This document shows, one piece after another, positions 46,455-54,600 of a stretch of 64,000 bases of DNA. Within the stretch, counting starts at the first letter, position 1. Each line of letters opens with the position of its first letter. The stretch is from an uncultured Aquimonas sp. (GTDB lineage Bacteria > Pseudomonadota > Gammaproteobacteria > Xanthomonadales > Xanthomonadaceae). The notes under the pieces are model-generated. The model did not search any database and was not told the origin of the DNA. It saw only the letters and a list, made by a program, of their open reading frames with translations. The DNA is taken from assembly GCF_937888285.1 (NCBI RefSeq), contig NZ_CALART010000037.1, positions 1 through 64,000 on the forward strand, given 5' to 3'. The translations under genes were made by a program, and so were the position numbers.

Positions 46455-47144
46455 CTACAGCGGTCGCGCTGCGACCTCGCGACGGTGGAAGAGCACCCAC
46501 AGGTAGGCGATCACCAGCAGCGGCGAGGCCAGGAACGAGAAGTAGGACAGCATGACCACGATCATGTAGGCCGCGTCATTGGCGCTCTGGTCCTCCGCAC
46601 GGATGCCGCTCATCAGGTTGAACACCACGTGTTCGAGATTGAGCAGGGCCAGCGAAACCACGATCAGGGCCAACGGCAGCAGGCAGGCGACGATCGCCTC
46701 CCACGCCCGCAGCCCGGCATCGCGCTTCAGGAACACCAGCAGCAGGGCCACCCGCCAGCTGGCGACGATGCCGAGGAACCAGGCATTGGCTGTCAGCGCC
46801 GCCTCGCCGCTCATGAAGCGCTCCACCGGAATCGCGTAGAGCAGGGCGGGCGGTGAGGTCAGGCAGACGAACAGCAGCACGTTGCGGTAGCTCCAGCGCC
46901 GCGCGCGCAGCGGCAGGATCAGCAGCCACAGCAGCAGGGCCAGCGAGAACACATAGGCCACCGAGCCCAGTCCGGCGATCTGCCACAGCTCGGCGCGCGG
47001 GTTGTCCCAGTAGCGGCCGATGCCGGCCAGCCAGGTCATGGCCAGCCCGAAGCCGAGATAGGCGTTGGCGTGCGTGCGCACGCCCGGGCCCATGCGTCGG
47101 AACGTCAGCAGGCGGCCGACGTCACGCAGCAGCTCCGCCCACAT
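46455..47144 (-). CDS. Multipass membrane protein, unknown
   Basis: This 229-residue integral membrane protein has about five hydrophobic segments (SVAYVFSLALLLWLLILPL, VLLFVCLTSPPALLYAIPV, LPLALIVVSLALLNLE and others). It has a Yip1-like look (membrane helices with a conserved Pro-Pro turn) but I cannot assign it firmly. ATG 47144 is preferred to the GTG at 47162. It lies three bases after the SnoaL-like gene and probably shares its transcript. Confidence 0.65.
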   Translation of the reverse strand: MWAELLRDVGRLLTFRRMGPGVRTHANAYLGFGLAMTWLAGIGRYWDNPRAELWQIAGLGSVAYVFSLALLLWLLILPLRARRWSYRNVLLFVCLTSPPALLYAIPVERFMSGEAALTANAWFLGIVASWRVALLLVFLKRDAGLRAWEAIVACLLPLALIVVSLALLNLEHVVFNLMSGIRAEDQSANDAAYMIVVMLSYFSFLASPLLVIAYLWVLFHRREVAARPL

Positions 47145-47146
47145 GC

Positions 47147-47479
47147 TCAGCTGTGGAACCACACGCAGCGGATCAGTCCACCGCTGATCCGATAGACCGC
47201 AACCACCTCGAAGGGCTGCTCGCGCAGGCCGCTGACGCGCTCGTGGTCGACCACGGTGTCGCCCACGGCGATTCGGTTGACCAGCTCGGCGTGCAGGGCC
47301 GGCAGGTGGAAGCGCTCGTTGGCGTAGAACTCACCCAGCGCCGCCCGGCCGCGCAGGCTGGGTTCGCTGGCCGGCATGCGCCAGACCTCGACGTCTTCGG
47401 CGTAGACCTCAAGAAAGCGCTGCAGGTCATGGGCGTTGTAGGCATCGAGCTGGTGCTGGGCGACTTCGATCGGGCTCAC
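47147..47479 (-). CDS. SnoaL/NTF2-like domain protein
   Basis: This 110-residue protein has an NTF2-like (SnoaL/DUF4440-type) alpha-beta cone: QHQLDAYNAHDLQRFLEVYA, then EVWRMPASEPSLRGRAALGE and HLPALHAELVNRIAVGDTVV, ending CVWFHS. Such domains bind small hydrophobic ligands or act as isomerases/hydrolases; no function can be assigned. A GTG start at 47479 is chosen because the conserved domain begins there; the open frame extends to 47605 without recognisable sequence. It is followed closely by the membrane-protein gene. Confidence 0.75.
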   Translation of the reverse strand: MSPIEVAQHQLDAYNAHDLQRFLEVYAEDVEVWRMPASEPSLRGRAALGEFYANERFHLPALHAELVNRIAVGDTVVDHERVSGLREQPFEVVAVYRISGGLIRCVWFHS

Positions 47480-47555
47480 GTGCGGGCTCTCGTGCGAGGC
47501 AGGGCTGACGCAATCTGCCACAGAGTCGCCCACGCAGGCATCGGAATCCCCGCTC

Positions 47556-48371
47556 TCAGCAGGTGCAGACCGAGGCCGCCGAACCCACAGCCTCCAGACC
47601 GGCATTGAACACCTCGGTGGTGATGCGCCCGCGGTTGAAGGCTACGTCGAAGAGGGGCAGGGACACCACGCCGATCCAGGCCACGTAGCCGAAGCCGACG
47701 TAGTCGCTGAAGAGAATCGTGCGCAGCCAGTCCTGGCCGAACAGATAGAAGCCGGCAACGATAAGGGTGGCGCCGAGGATCAGCAGCGCACTGGGCAACA
47801 GGTGCGGACCGGCCCGGCGGCGCAGCGCGGCAGTCAGGCCAACGGCGAGCAGCACCAGCGCGTTGGCGCCGGTGAAGATGCGGAACTCACGGTGCAGCTG
47901 GTCGGCCAGCGCGCGGTACTGCGACTGCAGAAAGTCCTTGAGCTGTTCGCTGGCGCGCTCGAGGCTGGCGATTTCCAGCAGTCTGTTCTCGGTGGCACTG
48001 AAGCGCAGCCCCTCCCGGCACTCGCAGTCGGGTCTCAGCATTTCGTTCAGAACGGCATCAATGCGCCGCGGCAGGCCTGTGGCCAGCTCGGCCTTGAGTT
48101 GGGTGATGCGCTCGGACTGGCTTGCCAGCAGGCGCTCGGCCGTCCGCCCCAGGCGCGTGTCCTGCACGCGTTCGATCTGGGCGTCGGCGCGCGCACGAAG
48201 CTCGCCGGCAACGACCTGCTTGAGCGCCGATTCGAGCTGCGTGGGTGCCAGCACGGAAACCAGGAAAGCCAGTGCGAAGGCCAGGGCGCCGCCGAAGCCG
48301 ACGAGCATCAGTGAGCCGCTGTAGCGGTGGGGGTCGAGCGCTGAAGGGTCTGCTTGCATGCCTTGGTCCAT
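47556..48371 (-). CDS. Membrane protein with periplasmic coiled coil, unknown
   Basis: This 271-residue protein has one N-terminal membrane segment (LMLVGFGGALAFALAFLV), then about 120 residues of charged helix likely to form a periplasmic coiled coil (including DTRLGRTAERLLASQSERIT), and three further membrane segments in the C-terminal third. It ends in SAASVCTC with two closely spaced cysteines. Unknown family. Starts at 48371 or 48359 are possible. Confidence 0.65.
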   Translation of the reverse strand: MDQGMQADPSALDPHRYSGSLMLVGFGGALAFALAFLVSVLAPTQLESALKQVVAGELRARADAQIERVQDTRLGRTAERLLASQSERITQLKAELATGLPRRIDAVLNEMLRPDCECREGLRFSATENRLLEIASLERASEQLKDFLQSQYRALADQLHREFRIFTGANALVLLAVGLTAALRRRAGPHLLPSALLILGATLIVAGFYLFGQDWLRTILFSDYVGFGYVAWIGVVSLPLFDVAFNRGRITTEVFNAGLEAVGSAASVCTC

Positions 48372-48431
48372 TGCGTAGTGGGTCACTCTCGATGAAGTAC
48401 GGAGCAAGCCGACGCGATCGGACCCTTGTGT

Positions 48432-48890
48432 CTACCGCGCGGGCGCCGCCGGTTGCGCTGAACTGCGCGAGCCGATTGCTGCCGCGGCAAACCCCGCCAG
48501 TGGCAGCGTGAGTACGGTCGCTACCATGAACCATGCCGGATGCGGAATCATCGCGAAGTTGGCGATGGCGCCGAGCAGGATGACCGCCGCGATCACGCCG
48601 GCGTAGAGCCGCGGTCGGCGGCCTGCGACGAGGGCGGCGAGCAGGCCGCCGAGGAAGACGCCCAGCAGCCAGGCCAGCAGCACGAACAGCAGGGCGCCGA
48701 TCGGCATTGCCGCCACGTGTGCGGCCATGGCTTCGAGATCGTCGGCCTTCAGTCCAGCCGGCGGCGGATACAGTCGATGGCCAAACCACTCGACGCCGGC
48801 GATGGTGAGTCCGGCGAGCAGAACTCCGGCCACCGTGGCGGCGATGCCGCGCGCCAGCCCCTGAACGATCTCGCGAACGCTGCGTGGCAT
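48432..48890 (-). CDS. Small four-helix membrane protein, unknown
   Basis: This 152-residue protein has four predicted membrane segments (GIAATVAGVLLAGLTIAGV, ALLFVLLAWLLGVFLGGLLA, LYAGVIAAVILLGAIANFAM, FMVATVLTLPLAGFAAAAIG). A good ribosome site (AAGGGAA) precedes the ATG. Unknown function. It lies 60 bases upstream of the coiled-coil membrane-protein gene on the same strand. Confidence 0.7.
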   Translation of the reverse strand: MPRSVREIVQGLARGIAATVAGVLLAGLTIAGVEWFGHRLYPPPAGLKADDLEAMAAHVAAMPIGALLFVLLAWLLGVFLGGLLAALVAGRRPRLYAGVIAAVILLGAIANFAMIPHPAWFMVATVLTLPLAGFAAAAIGSRSSAQPAAPAR

Positions 48891-49012
48891 TTCTGTTCCC
48901 TTGGAGTGGCTGCAACTTGAACTCTGCCGCGGGGACTCAAGGCCTTCCTGCTGCCCAGCCCAGTAGAACGACGGGGGCTCGGCGTGACCAGGGCCCTGTC
49001 CTCCGACGGCTC

Positions 49013-49447
49013 TTACGCTGCAGGTTTGGTGCGGCCCCGACGTGCGCGCCCATCCTCGATCAGTTGGCGAGTTGTGCGGGCCTGTTCAGCCTGGCGTGCG
49101 TCGAGGTCGCCCAACTGTTGCGTCTGATCATCAAATGGATCGATCTGCATTCGCACGGGTCGAAACCAGACAGCGTAGAAGTTGTAGAAAATGGCCAGCA
49201 AGGCTCCCGTTGCGCCGTAGGTGAGAGCGCTCCACACGGACGCCCAGAGCGGGATCACCAAGGCGCTCCACTGTCGCGGCACCTCCCAAGTCAGCGGGCC
49301 GGCGTTGAGCTCAAGCACCGACTGTGATGGCTCCTGGCTGTGGGTGAACATCAGCAGCAAGCCGCTGAGAAGTCCCAGTAGAAGCCCGAAGAGCGCGAGG
49401 AAGCCTGCGATGTCCAGGACGCAGAGTTTGCGAAGCGAATGGTTCAT
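49013..49447 (-). CDS. Small membrane protein, unknown
   Basis: This 144-residue protein has two or three hydrophobic segments (LDIAGFLALFGLLLGLLSGL, LVIPLWASVWSALTYGATGA, ALLAIFYNFYAVWF) and a charged C-terminal tail with ARQAEQARTTRQLIEDGRAR. The fold resembles DUF3566-type membrane proteins but the assignment is weak. It is downstream of the SMC-like gene on the same strand (125 bases between) and may or may not be co-transcribed. Confidence 0.6.
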   Translation of the reverse strand: MNHSLRKLCVLDIAGFLALFGLLLGLLSGLLLMFTHSQEPSQSVLELNAGPLTWEVPRQWSALVIPLWASVWSALTYGATGALLAIFYNFYAVWFRPVRMQIDPFDDQTQQLGDLDARQAEQARTTRQLIEDGRARRGRTKPAA

Positions 49448-49571
49448 ATCAATGGTCGGAAGTCCGGTGCACGCGATGATCCGCGAGGTCTCCCGGCAGA
49501 TCAACTTCGGGTTTGCGCAGTTGCCGCAGTGAGTTGAACCACGCGGCTTCAGGCCCAAGCCATCAGAGTCC

Positions 49572-52373
49572 TCAAGCCGCCGCCTCGCCCTCGTCCGCCC
49601 TGCGCAGCACTGCCACCGGCTGTGCCCAAGGGCTGCCGGGCCGGCGCTTGCTGGTGACCAGCGTGAGCTCGGAGGGCTGGAAGACATTAATGTTGTGGGT
49701 CACCGGGGTGGTCAGCACGTACTGCGCGCGGGTGGCCTTGAGGAAGGCACTGACCTTGTCGATGTTGAAGATGTCGAGATGGGCGAAGGGCTCGTCGATG
49801 AAGACGAAGCCGCCGGGGCGGTGCTCGTCGCGCATCAGGGCCACCAGCAGCAGCAGGGATTTCATCACCTGCTGGCCGCCCGAGGCCTCGCCGTCATCCA
49901 TGCCGATCCAGCCCTTCTTGTCGAACTCGAAGCGCACGATCAGGCCGGACTGCGCCAGCGCGAGATCGTCGCGGCCGAACTCGGGCAGATCGACTTCGAC
50001 GCCGATGCCGGCCAACTCGGCAAGGTGGCGCAGATTGCGCGCGTACTGGCGCAGGGTGGCGCGCAGCACGCTCAAGTAAGCGCCGCGCGCTTCCTCGGTG
50101 CTCTTGCGCGCGCGCTCGGCGTGCGCGCCGCGGCGTTCGAGGTCGGTCTTCAGCGCCAGATGGTCGTCGGCCAGCTTGTCGCGCAGGCCGAGCACGTTGT
50201 CGTCGGTTTCCCAGTGGCCCTCGCGCAGGCGGGCTTCGAGACGATCCACTTCGCGACGCACGGCTTGCGGCGTCTCGTAGGCGTCGCGCAGTTCGGCGAG
50301 TGCGGCGACCGTGCGCTTCTCGAACGGGATGCCGGCGCGCTTCTTGCGAAAGGCGATCAGCCGCTGCAGCTGCTCCTGGCGCGCGCCCAGCAGAGTGCGC
50401 TCGGCCTCGCTGCGCTGGCGCTCCTCCTGCTTGAGTTCGGCATCCAGACGATCGCGCTCGCGCGAGTTCTGCTGGCGGCGCTGCTGGGCTTCGGTGAAGG
50501 CCGATTCGGCCGCGGCGAAGGTTTCGGCGGCGCGCAGCACCGCGGCCTCCAGCAGCTCGCGCTGGCTCTCGGCTTCGGCGAACTCTTCGGCGCGCGCGGT
50601 GAGCTGGGCACCGGCCTGGCTGCCCTTGAGCTGGGCTTCGATCTCGTTGATGCGCTGGCTGAGCATTCGGCGCTCATCGACCAGGGCCAGCAGGCGCGAT
50701 TCCAGTTCGGCCAGGCGTGACTCGCCCTCGCGCAGCTGGCGCTCGCGTGCGGCGGTGCCGAAGTAGCTGTCGTCGACGCCCAGATGGCGGCCGCCGCGAC
50801 GCTCCTTGTAGTAGCCCGCCGGCGTGATCCACTCCTGCTCGCGCGGCAGGTGCGCGCCGTGTTTGACCTCGTCGACGCGCTGGATGCGCTCGAGCTGGCG
50901 CGGCAGCCACTCGGGGGGCAGGGCGGTGAACTCGACCACGTCGAGCAGGCTGCCGGGCGTGGCCTTGCCGACCGGGGCGCGGTCGGCGACCACGAAATGC
51001 TTGTAGCGCAGGCGTTCGCCGATGGCCCAGGCCGCTTCGCGGTCCTTGGCGTCTTCCAGCAGCACCACGTGGCGATAGCCGGCCAGCACGCCCTCGACCG
51101 CGGCCTGCCAAGTGGAGTCCGTGATCTCGACGATCTCGCTGAGCATGCGGTGGGCGATGCCGGCGCGATCGAGTTCGGCGCGGAACTGGCTTTCGAACTC
51201 GGGCACGTAGCGACGGCCGCTGCGCCAGGCCTGCAGGCGGCTCTTCAGCGACTCCAGCTCGCGATGGGTCGACTGTTCTTCGCTGCCCAGCGCGCCTGCC
51301 TTGGCGCGCAGGCTTTGCGCTTCTTCGCTGAGCGCGCGTACGTCGACCTGGTCCTGGGTTTCGAGCTGCGCATTGAGGCGATCGCGCTGCTGCAGCACCA
51401 CCGAGTTGGCGGTATGCGCCGCACGCGCGCGCTCCAGCGCTTTCATCGCCGCCTGGCGGGCTTCCTCGGCCGCGCCCTGTTCGGCGCGCAGGCGCAGTTC
51501 GCCCTCGTCGCATTCGGCGATCAGGTGCACCAGCTCGCTGCGCTCGGCCAACAGTTCGCGCGCCTTGCGCCGCTGCACCGCCAGCTGCGGCCGCGCGTTG
51601 CGGATCGCCGCCAGCTGCTCGGCCAGCTCGACCCGCGGCAGCACGTCGATCATCAGGTCCTGGCGCTCGCGCTTCAGCGCCTGCCACTCGCCGTAGGCGC
51701 GGGCGCGGCCTTCGGCGGCCTGCAGGCTGACGCCGAGCAGGTTGAGCTGGTGGTTGAGCGAGGCCAGTTCGCGTTCGGCTTCTTCCTGCTCGTTGCGGGC
51801 GCGCTGGTAGTCGTCCAGCGTGGCCTTGTCGCCGAACACGTCGAACACAAGATCGAGCAGGGCGCGCGGCGACAGCTGGCAGAGCTTGTCGGTCGCGCCC
51901 TGTTCGAGTGTGAGCACGCGGCGGATGGCGCCGGACAGCCCGGCCGCTTCGAGGCGGATGCGGTAGTCGCGCAGGCCGATCCACTCGCCGCGCTGGTCGG
52001 CCTCCTCGATGCTGGCCGAGCCGGCGAGGATGGCGAACTGCCGCGTCCACTCGCCGCCCTTCTTCTGGATGCGGCAGAACAGGGTGGCCTGGCTGTCCAT
52101 CACCGGGAAGAAGGGCCGCGCGCCGGTCGGGCCGGGCGTGTTGCCGACCACCGCGCGCAGCCAGGCGAAGGGCTTGCCGTTGTGGCGCAGATAGCTCTTG
52201 AAATCGCGGTTGCCGGCGCAGTCGATGGTCAGTAGGGTGCGCAGGGCATCGAGCAGGGTGGTCTTGCCGGAGCCATTGGGGCCCACCACGGTGATGATGT
52301 GGGCGTCCATCGGCAGGCTGAAGCGCTCCCAGTAGTCCCAGTGGACGACTTCGAGCTCGCGGAATTCGAACAT
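49572..52373 (-). CDS. SMC/MukB-like condensin ATPase
   Basis: This 933-residue protein is built like an SMC-family ATPase: Walker A GPNGSGKT at 31-38, a long coiled coil, a small hinge-like domain near 400-500 (WQAAVEGVLAGYRHVVLLED), a second coiled coil, then the signature-like ASGGQQ near 829 and Walker B FVFIDEPFAHLD near 856. Together with the two genes upstream it has the layout of MukBEF/MksBEF/Wadjet JetABC complexes, which extrude DNA loops. The TOPRIM nuclease partner (JetD/MksG) of Wadjet is absent next to it. It starts four bases after the upstream subunit ends. Chromosome organisation or defence are both possible. Confidence 0.85.
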   Translation of the reverse strand: MFEFRELEVVHWDYWERFSLPMDAHIITVVGPNGSGKTTLLDALRTLLTIDCAGNRDFKSYLRHNGKPFAWLRAVVGNTPGPTGARPFFPVMDSQATLFCRIQKKGGEWTRQFAILAGSASIEEADQRGEWIGLRDYRIRLEAAGLSGAIRRVLTLEQGATDKLCQLSPRALLDLVFDVFGDKATLDDYQRARNEQEEAERELASLNHQLNLLGVSLQAAEGRARAYGEWQALKRERQDLMIDVLPRVELAEQLAAIRNARPQLAVQRRKARELLAERSELVHLIAECDEGELRLRAEQGAAEEARQAAMKALERARAAHTANSVVLQQRDRLNAQLETQDQVDVRALSEEAQSLRAKAGALGSEEQSTHRELESLKSRLQAWRSGRRYVPEFESQFRAELDRAGIAHRMLSEIVEITDSTWQAAVEGVLAGYRHVVLLEDAKDREAAWAIGERLRYKHFVVADRAPVGKATPGSLLDVVEFTALPPEWLPRQLERIQRVDEVKHGAHLPREQEWITPAGYYKERRGGRHLGVDDSYFGTAARERQLREGESRLAELESRLLALVDERRMLSQRINEIEAQLKGSQAGAQLTARAEEFAEAESQRELLEAAVLRAAETFAAAESAFTEAQQRRQQNSRERDRLDAELKQEERQRSEAERTLLGARQEQLQRLIAFRKKRAGIPFEKRTVAALAELRDAYETPQAVRREVDRLEARLREGHWETDDNVLGLRDKLADDHLALKTDLERRGAHAERARKSTEEARGAYLSVLRATLRQYARNLRHLAELAGIGVEVDLPEFGRDDLALAQSGLIVRFEFDKKGWIGMDDGEASGGQQVMKSLLLLVALMRDEHRPGGFVFIDEPFAHLDIFNIDKVSAFLKATRAQYVLTTPVTHNINVFQPSELTLVTSKRRPGSPWAQPVAVLRRADEGEAAA

Positions 52374-52377
52374 GGCC

Positions 52378-53166
52378 TCAGGCTCCCTGCGGGCTGCTGT
52401 CGGTGCCGGCGTCCATCGCCAGCGGCGCGTTCCAGCCGGCGTCACCCACGTCGGCATCGGGCAGCGCGATCTCTTCCTCGTCGGACGAGTGCAGCGGCGC
52501 TTCGGCGAGGCGGATCGCTCGCTCGGCGCGCGCGGCCGGGCTCAGGATGTCAGCCAGTGCGCCATCGAGGATGCGGCGGCTGGTGCGCTCGTAGTCGAAG
52601 GCCAGATCGAGCAGCGGGCCTTCACTCAAGTCACCGGCGCGACGCTGGATGAAGCCATGCCGCGCCAGCACGCCCAGGTTGACGTTGACTGCCATCTTGC
52701 CGCCCAGCTTGTCGGCGAAGTCGGCGATCAGGGTGCGTTCGCTCAGCGTCGGCGACACGCCGGCGTGCACCGGGATGGGCTTCTCTTCCGCGAACATCTG
52801 CGCCTGCTGCGCGCTGGCCGAGTCGGCGTCCTGCCGCTCCACCTGACGCTGGCGCTTGGGCAGGATGATCAGCGCCCACAGCACCACCAGCAGCGCCATC
52901 GCATTGCGGTCCAGCTGCAGCTGGTTGGACAGCCAGCCCTGGTCTACGGCGAAGATCGCCTTCTCCTGCGCGCGCGCCAGCGCCACGCCGATGTGGGCGG
53001 CATAGGGATGCTCGCGCAGCACCAGTCCCGCGGCTTCGAGGCGCTTGTCGAGGTCGGCGCGGAAGGGCTCGTCGAGCAGGGCGCGACGCGCCAGTTCGTC
53101 TTCGCGCGGCAGCCAGCGCTGCGCCAGCAGGCGCGCGATCAGGGTGGCGACTGGGTCCTGCATCAT
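52378..53166 (-). CDS. MksE/JetB-like (KITE) subunit of SMC-like complex
   Basis: This 262-residue soluble protein lies between the other two condensin-like genes. The middle has winged-helix-like helices (TLIADFADKLGGKMAVNVNL, LGVLARHGFIQRRAG), as expected for a KITE subunit such as MksE/MukE/JetB. A hydrophobic helix (ALLVVLWALIILPKRQRQ) fits dimer packing. The identification rests mainly on gene order and size. The ATGA overlap with the upstream gene and the four-base gap to the SMC gene show a tight operon. Confidence 0.65.
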   Translation of the reverse strand: MMQDPVATLIARLLAQRWLPREDELARRALLDEPFRADLDKRLEAAGLVLREHPYAAHIGVALARAQEKAIFAVDQGWLSNQLQLDRNAMALLVVLWALIILPKRQRQVERQDADSASAQQAQMFAEEKPIPVHAGVSPTLSERTLIADFADKLGGKMAVNVNLGVLARHGFIQRRAGDLSEGPLLDLAFDYERTSRRILDGALADILSPAARAERAIRLAEAPLHSSDEEEIALPDADVGDAGWNAPLAMDAGTDSSPQGA

Positions 53167-54458
53167 TCCTCCGCGGGGGCCACGAGCGGCCGCACGTCAC
53201 CCGCGCTCATCAGCGCGATGCCGCCGCGCCCGCGCAGGTCGATCTTGTCGTTGCTGAAAGTGACGCGCAGCGAAAGCCGCGCGATGTCCGCCGCCGGGCC
53301 GTCGAGCGCAGCCGATTCCGGATCGCCCAGCAGGCCGAGCAGGGACAGCCGATAGGCGCTGGCGGCGTAGTCCTCGCTGGGCACGAGCTTCGACAGCGCG
53401 GTCTCGCGCCGCACCTCGCCCAGCTCGTCGCGCCAGCGCTGCAGGCGGCTGGTGTCCTCGGTTTCGATCGGCAGCGCATCGGTGCGCGGGGCCTTGGCGC
53501 CATCGGGCAGAGCGGACACCAGCTGGGCCGCACGCTCGCGGTCGACCAGCTCGAACTCCGCCACGTCCAATGCGATCTGGTCCTGGATGAAGGCCGGGCG
53601 TGGCGGGGCGGTCCACAGCTCCTCGGCGAACTCGGCCAGACGCTCGGCGCTCTGCTCGCGCAGCCAGCCGACCAGGTCGGACGAGGACAGGCCCGACTGG
53701 CCCAGATGGATGCGGTCGCGGTCGATCTGGTTCAGCGCCCGCGCGAACACGCTGGCCTGGCGCAGCAGGGCCGACTGCGCGCGGCCGACCGCTTGCGCCA
53801 GGCGATGGGTGCTGGGGTCGAGATCGAGGTCGGGATCCGCGGTGATCTTGCGCACCACGTCCGTGCCGCGCTCGACCCACTGCCAGACCTGGTCGAGTCG
53901 GGCGGAAGCCGCGCGGATGCGGTACTCCGAGCCCGAGAGTACGGCGCGGTCGAAGTCGTCGCGCAGCTCGGTCAGGCGCGAGAGCAGGTGCGACAGCTCG
54001 TCCGAGGGCACCACGCCCACCGCCTGGCTGGCGGCGATCTGGGCGGTGAGGTAGCCGACGCCGTCATGGTCGAAGGCCTCGAACTCCAGCAGGGTGGACA
54101 GCGCGGCCAGCGTCTTGCGGCCCAGCGGGCTGACCCGATAGCGCTGGATCTCGGGCTCCCAGACCACCAGCTCGTGGTCCTTCAGGCGGCCGAGGATGGT
54201 GTCGAGCTTGACCGGGTCGATGTAGCAGAGCTGCTCGCGGACCTCGGCCGGGCTGATGTCGGGCGGGTCGATGCGTGAGCCGAGCGCACGCAGCACCAGC
54301 AGCCGCGCCAGCACGCCGCCTTCGCCGCCGTGGAACAGGGCCGAGAAGGCGCGCAGCAGCTCGCGGCCTCGCAGCAGCAGGGCCAGCCCCGGCAGCTCCT
54401 CGGCGCTGAAGCCGGGGACCAGGAAGTCGTTCAGGCGATCGTCGGGGGATTCGGTCAC
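53163..54458 (-). CDS. MksF/JetA-like (kleisin) subunit of SMC-like complex
   Basis: This first gene of the condensin-like operon encodes 431 residues from a GTG start. The N-terminal part looks like a winged helix (PAEVREQLCYIDPVKLDTIL, KDHELVVWEPEIQRYRVSPL); the middle is long helices (LDQVWQWVERGTDVVRKI, LARALNQID-like stretch); a further small beta domain closes it (DIARLSLRVTFSNDKIDLRG). This fits a MukF/MksF/JetA kleisin, but sequence similarity is weak and the call depends on position beside an SMC ATPase. The kinase gene is divergent from it, with about 140 bases between. Confidence 0.65.
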   Translation of the reverse strand: MTESPDDRLNDFLVPGFSAEELPGLALLLRGRELLRAFSALFHGGEGGVLARLLVLRALGSRIDPPDISPAEVREQLCYIDPVKLDTILGRLKDHELVVWEPEIQRYRVSPLGRKTLAALSTLLEFEAFDHDGVGYLTAQIAASQAVGVVPSDELSHLLSRLTELRDDFDRAVLSGSEYRIRAASARLDQVWQWVERGTDVVRKITADPDLDLDPSTHRLAQAVGRAQSALLRQASVFARALNQIDRDRIHLGQSGLSSSDLVGWLREQSAERLAEFAEELWTAPPRPAFIQDQIALDVAEFELVDRERAAQLVSALPDGAKAPRTDALPIETEDTSRLQRWRDELGEVRRETALSKLVPSEDYAASAYRLSLLGLLGDPESAALDGPAADIARLSLRVTFSNDKIDLRGRGGIALMSAGDVRPLVAPAEE

Positions 54459-54600
54459 GGAAATCGGCAGGCCGCCGGCGGGCGCGGCGGCGTAGGGTGG
54501 TGCAAAGTCCGGTGGGCTGCAAGCCGATTTCCCGGGGCCGAAGCGGGCAGGGGAGTTGCTATGCTGTCGGCTGTTTGTCCATGTGCGCGGCCTGCCCTTT

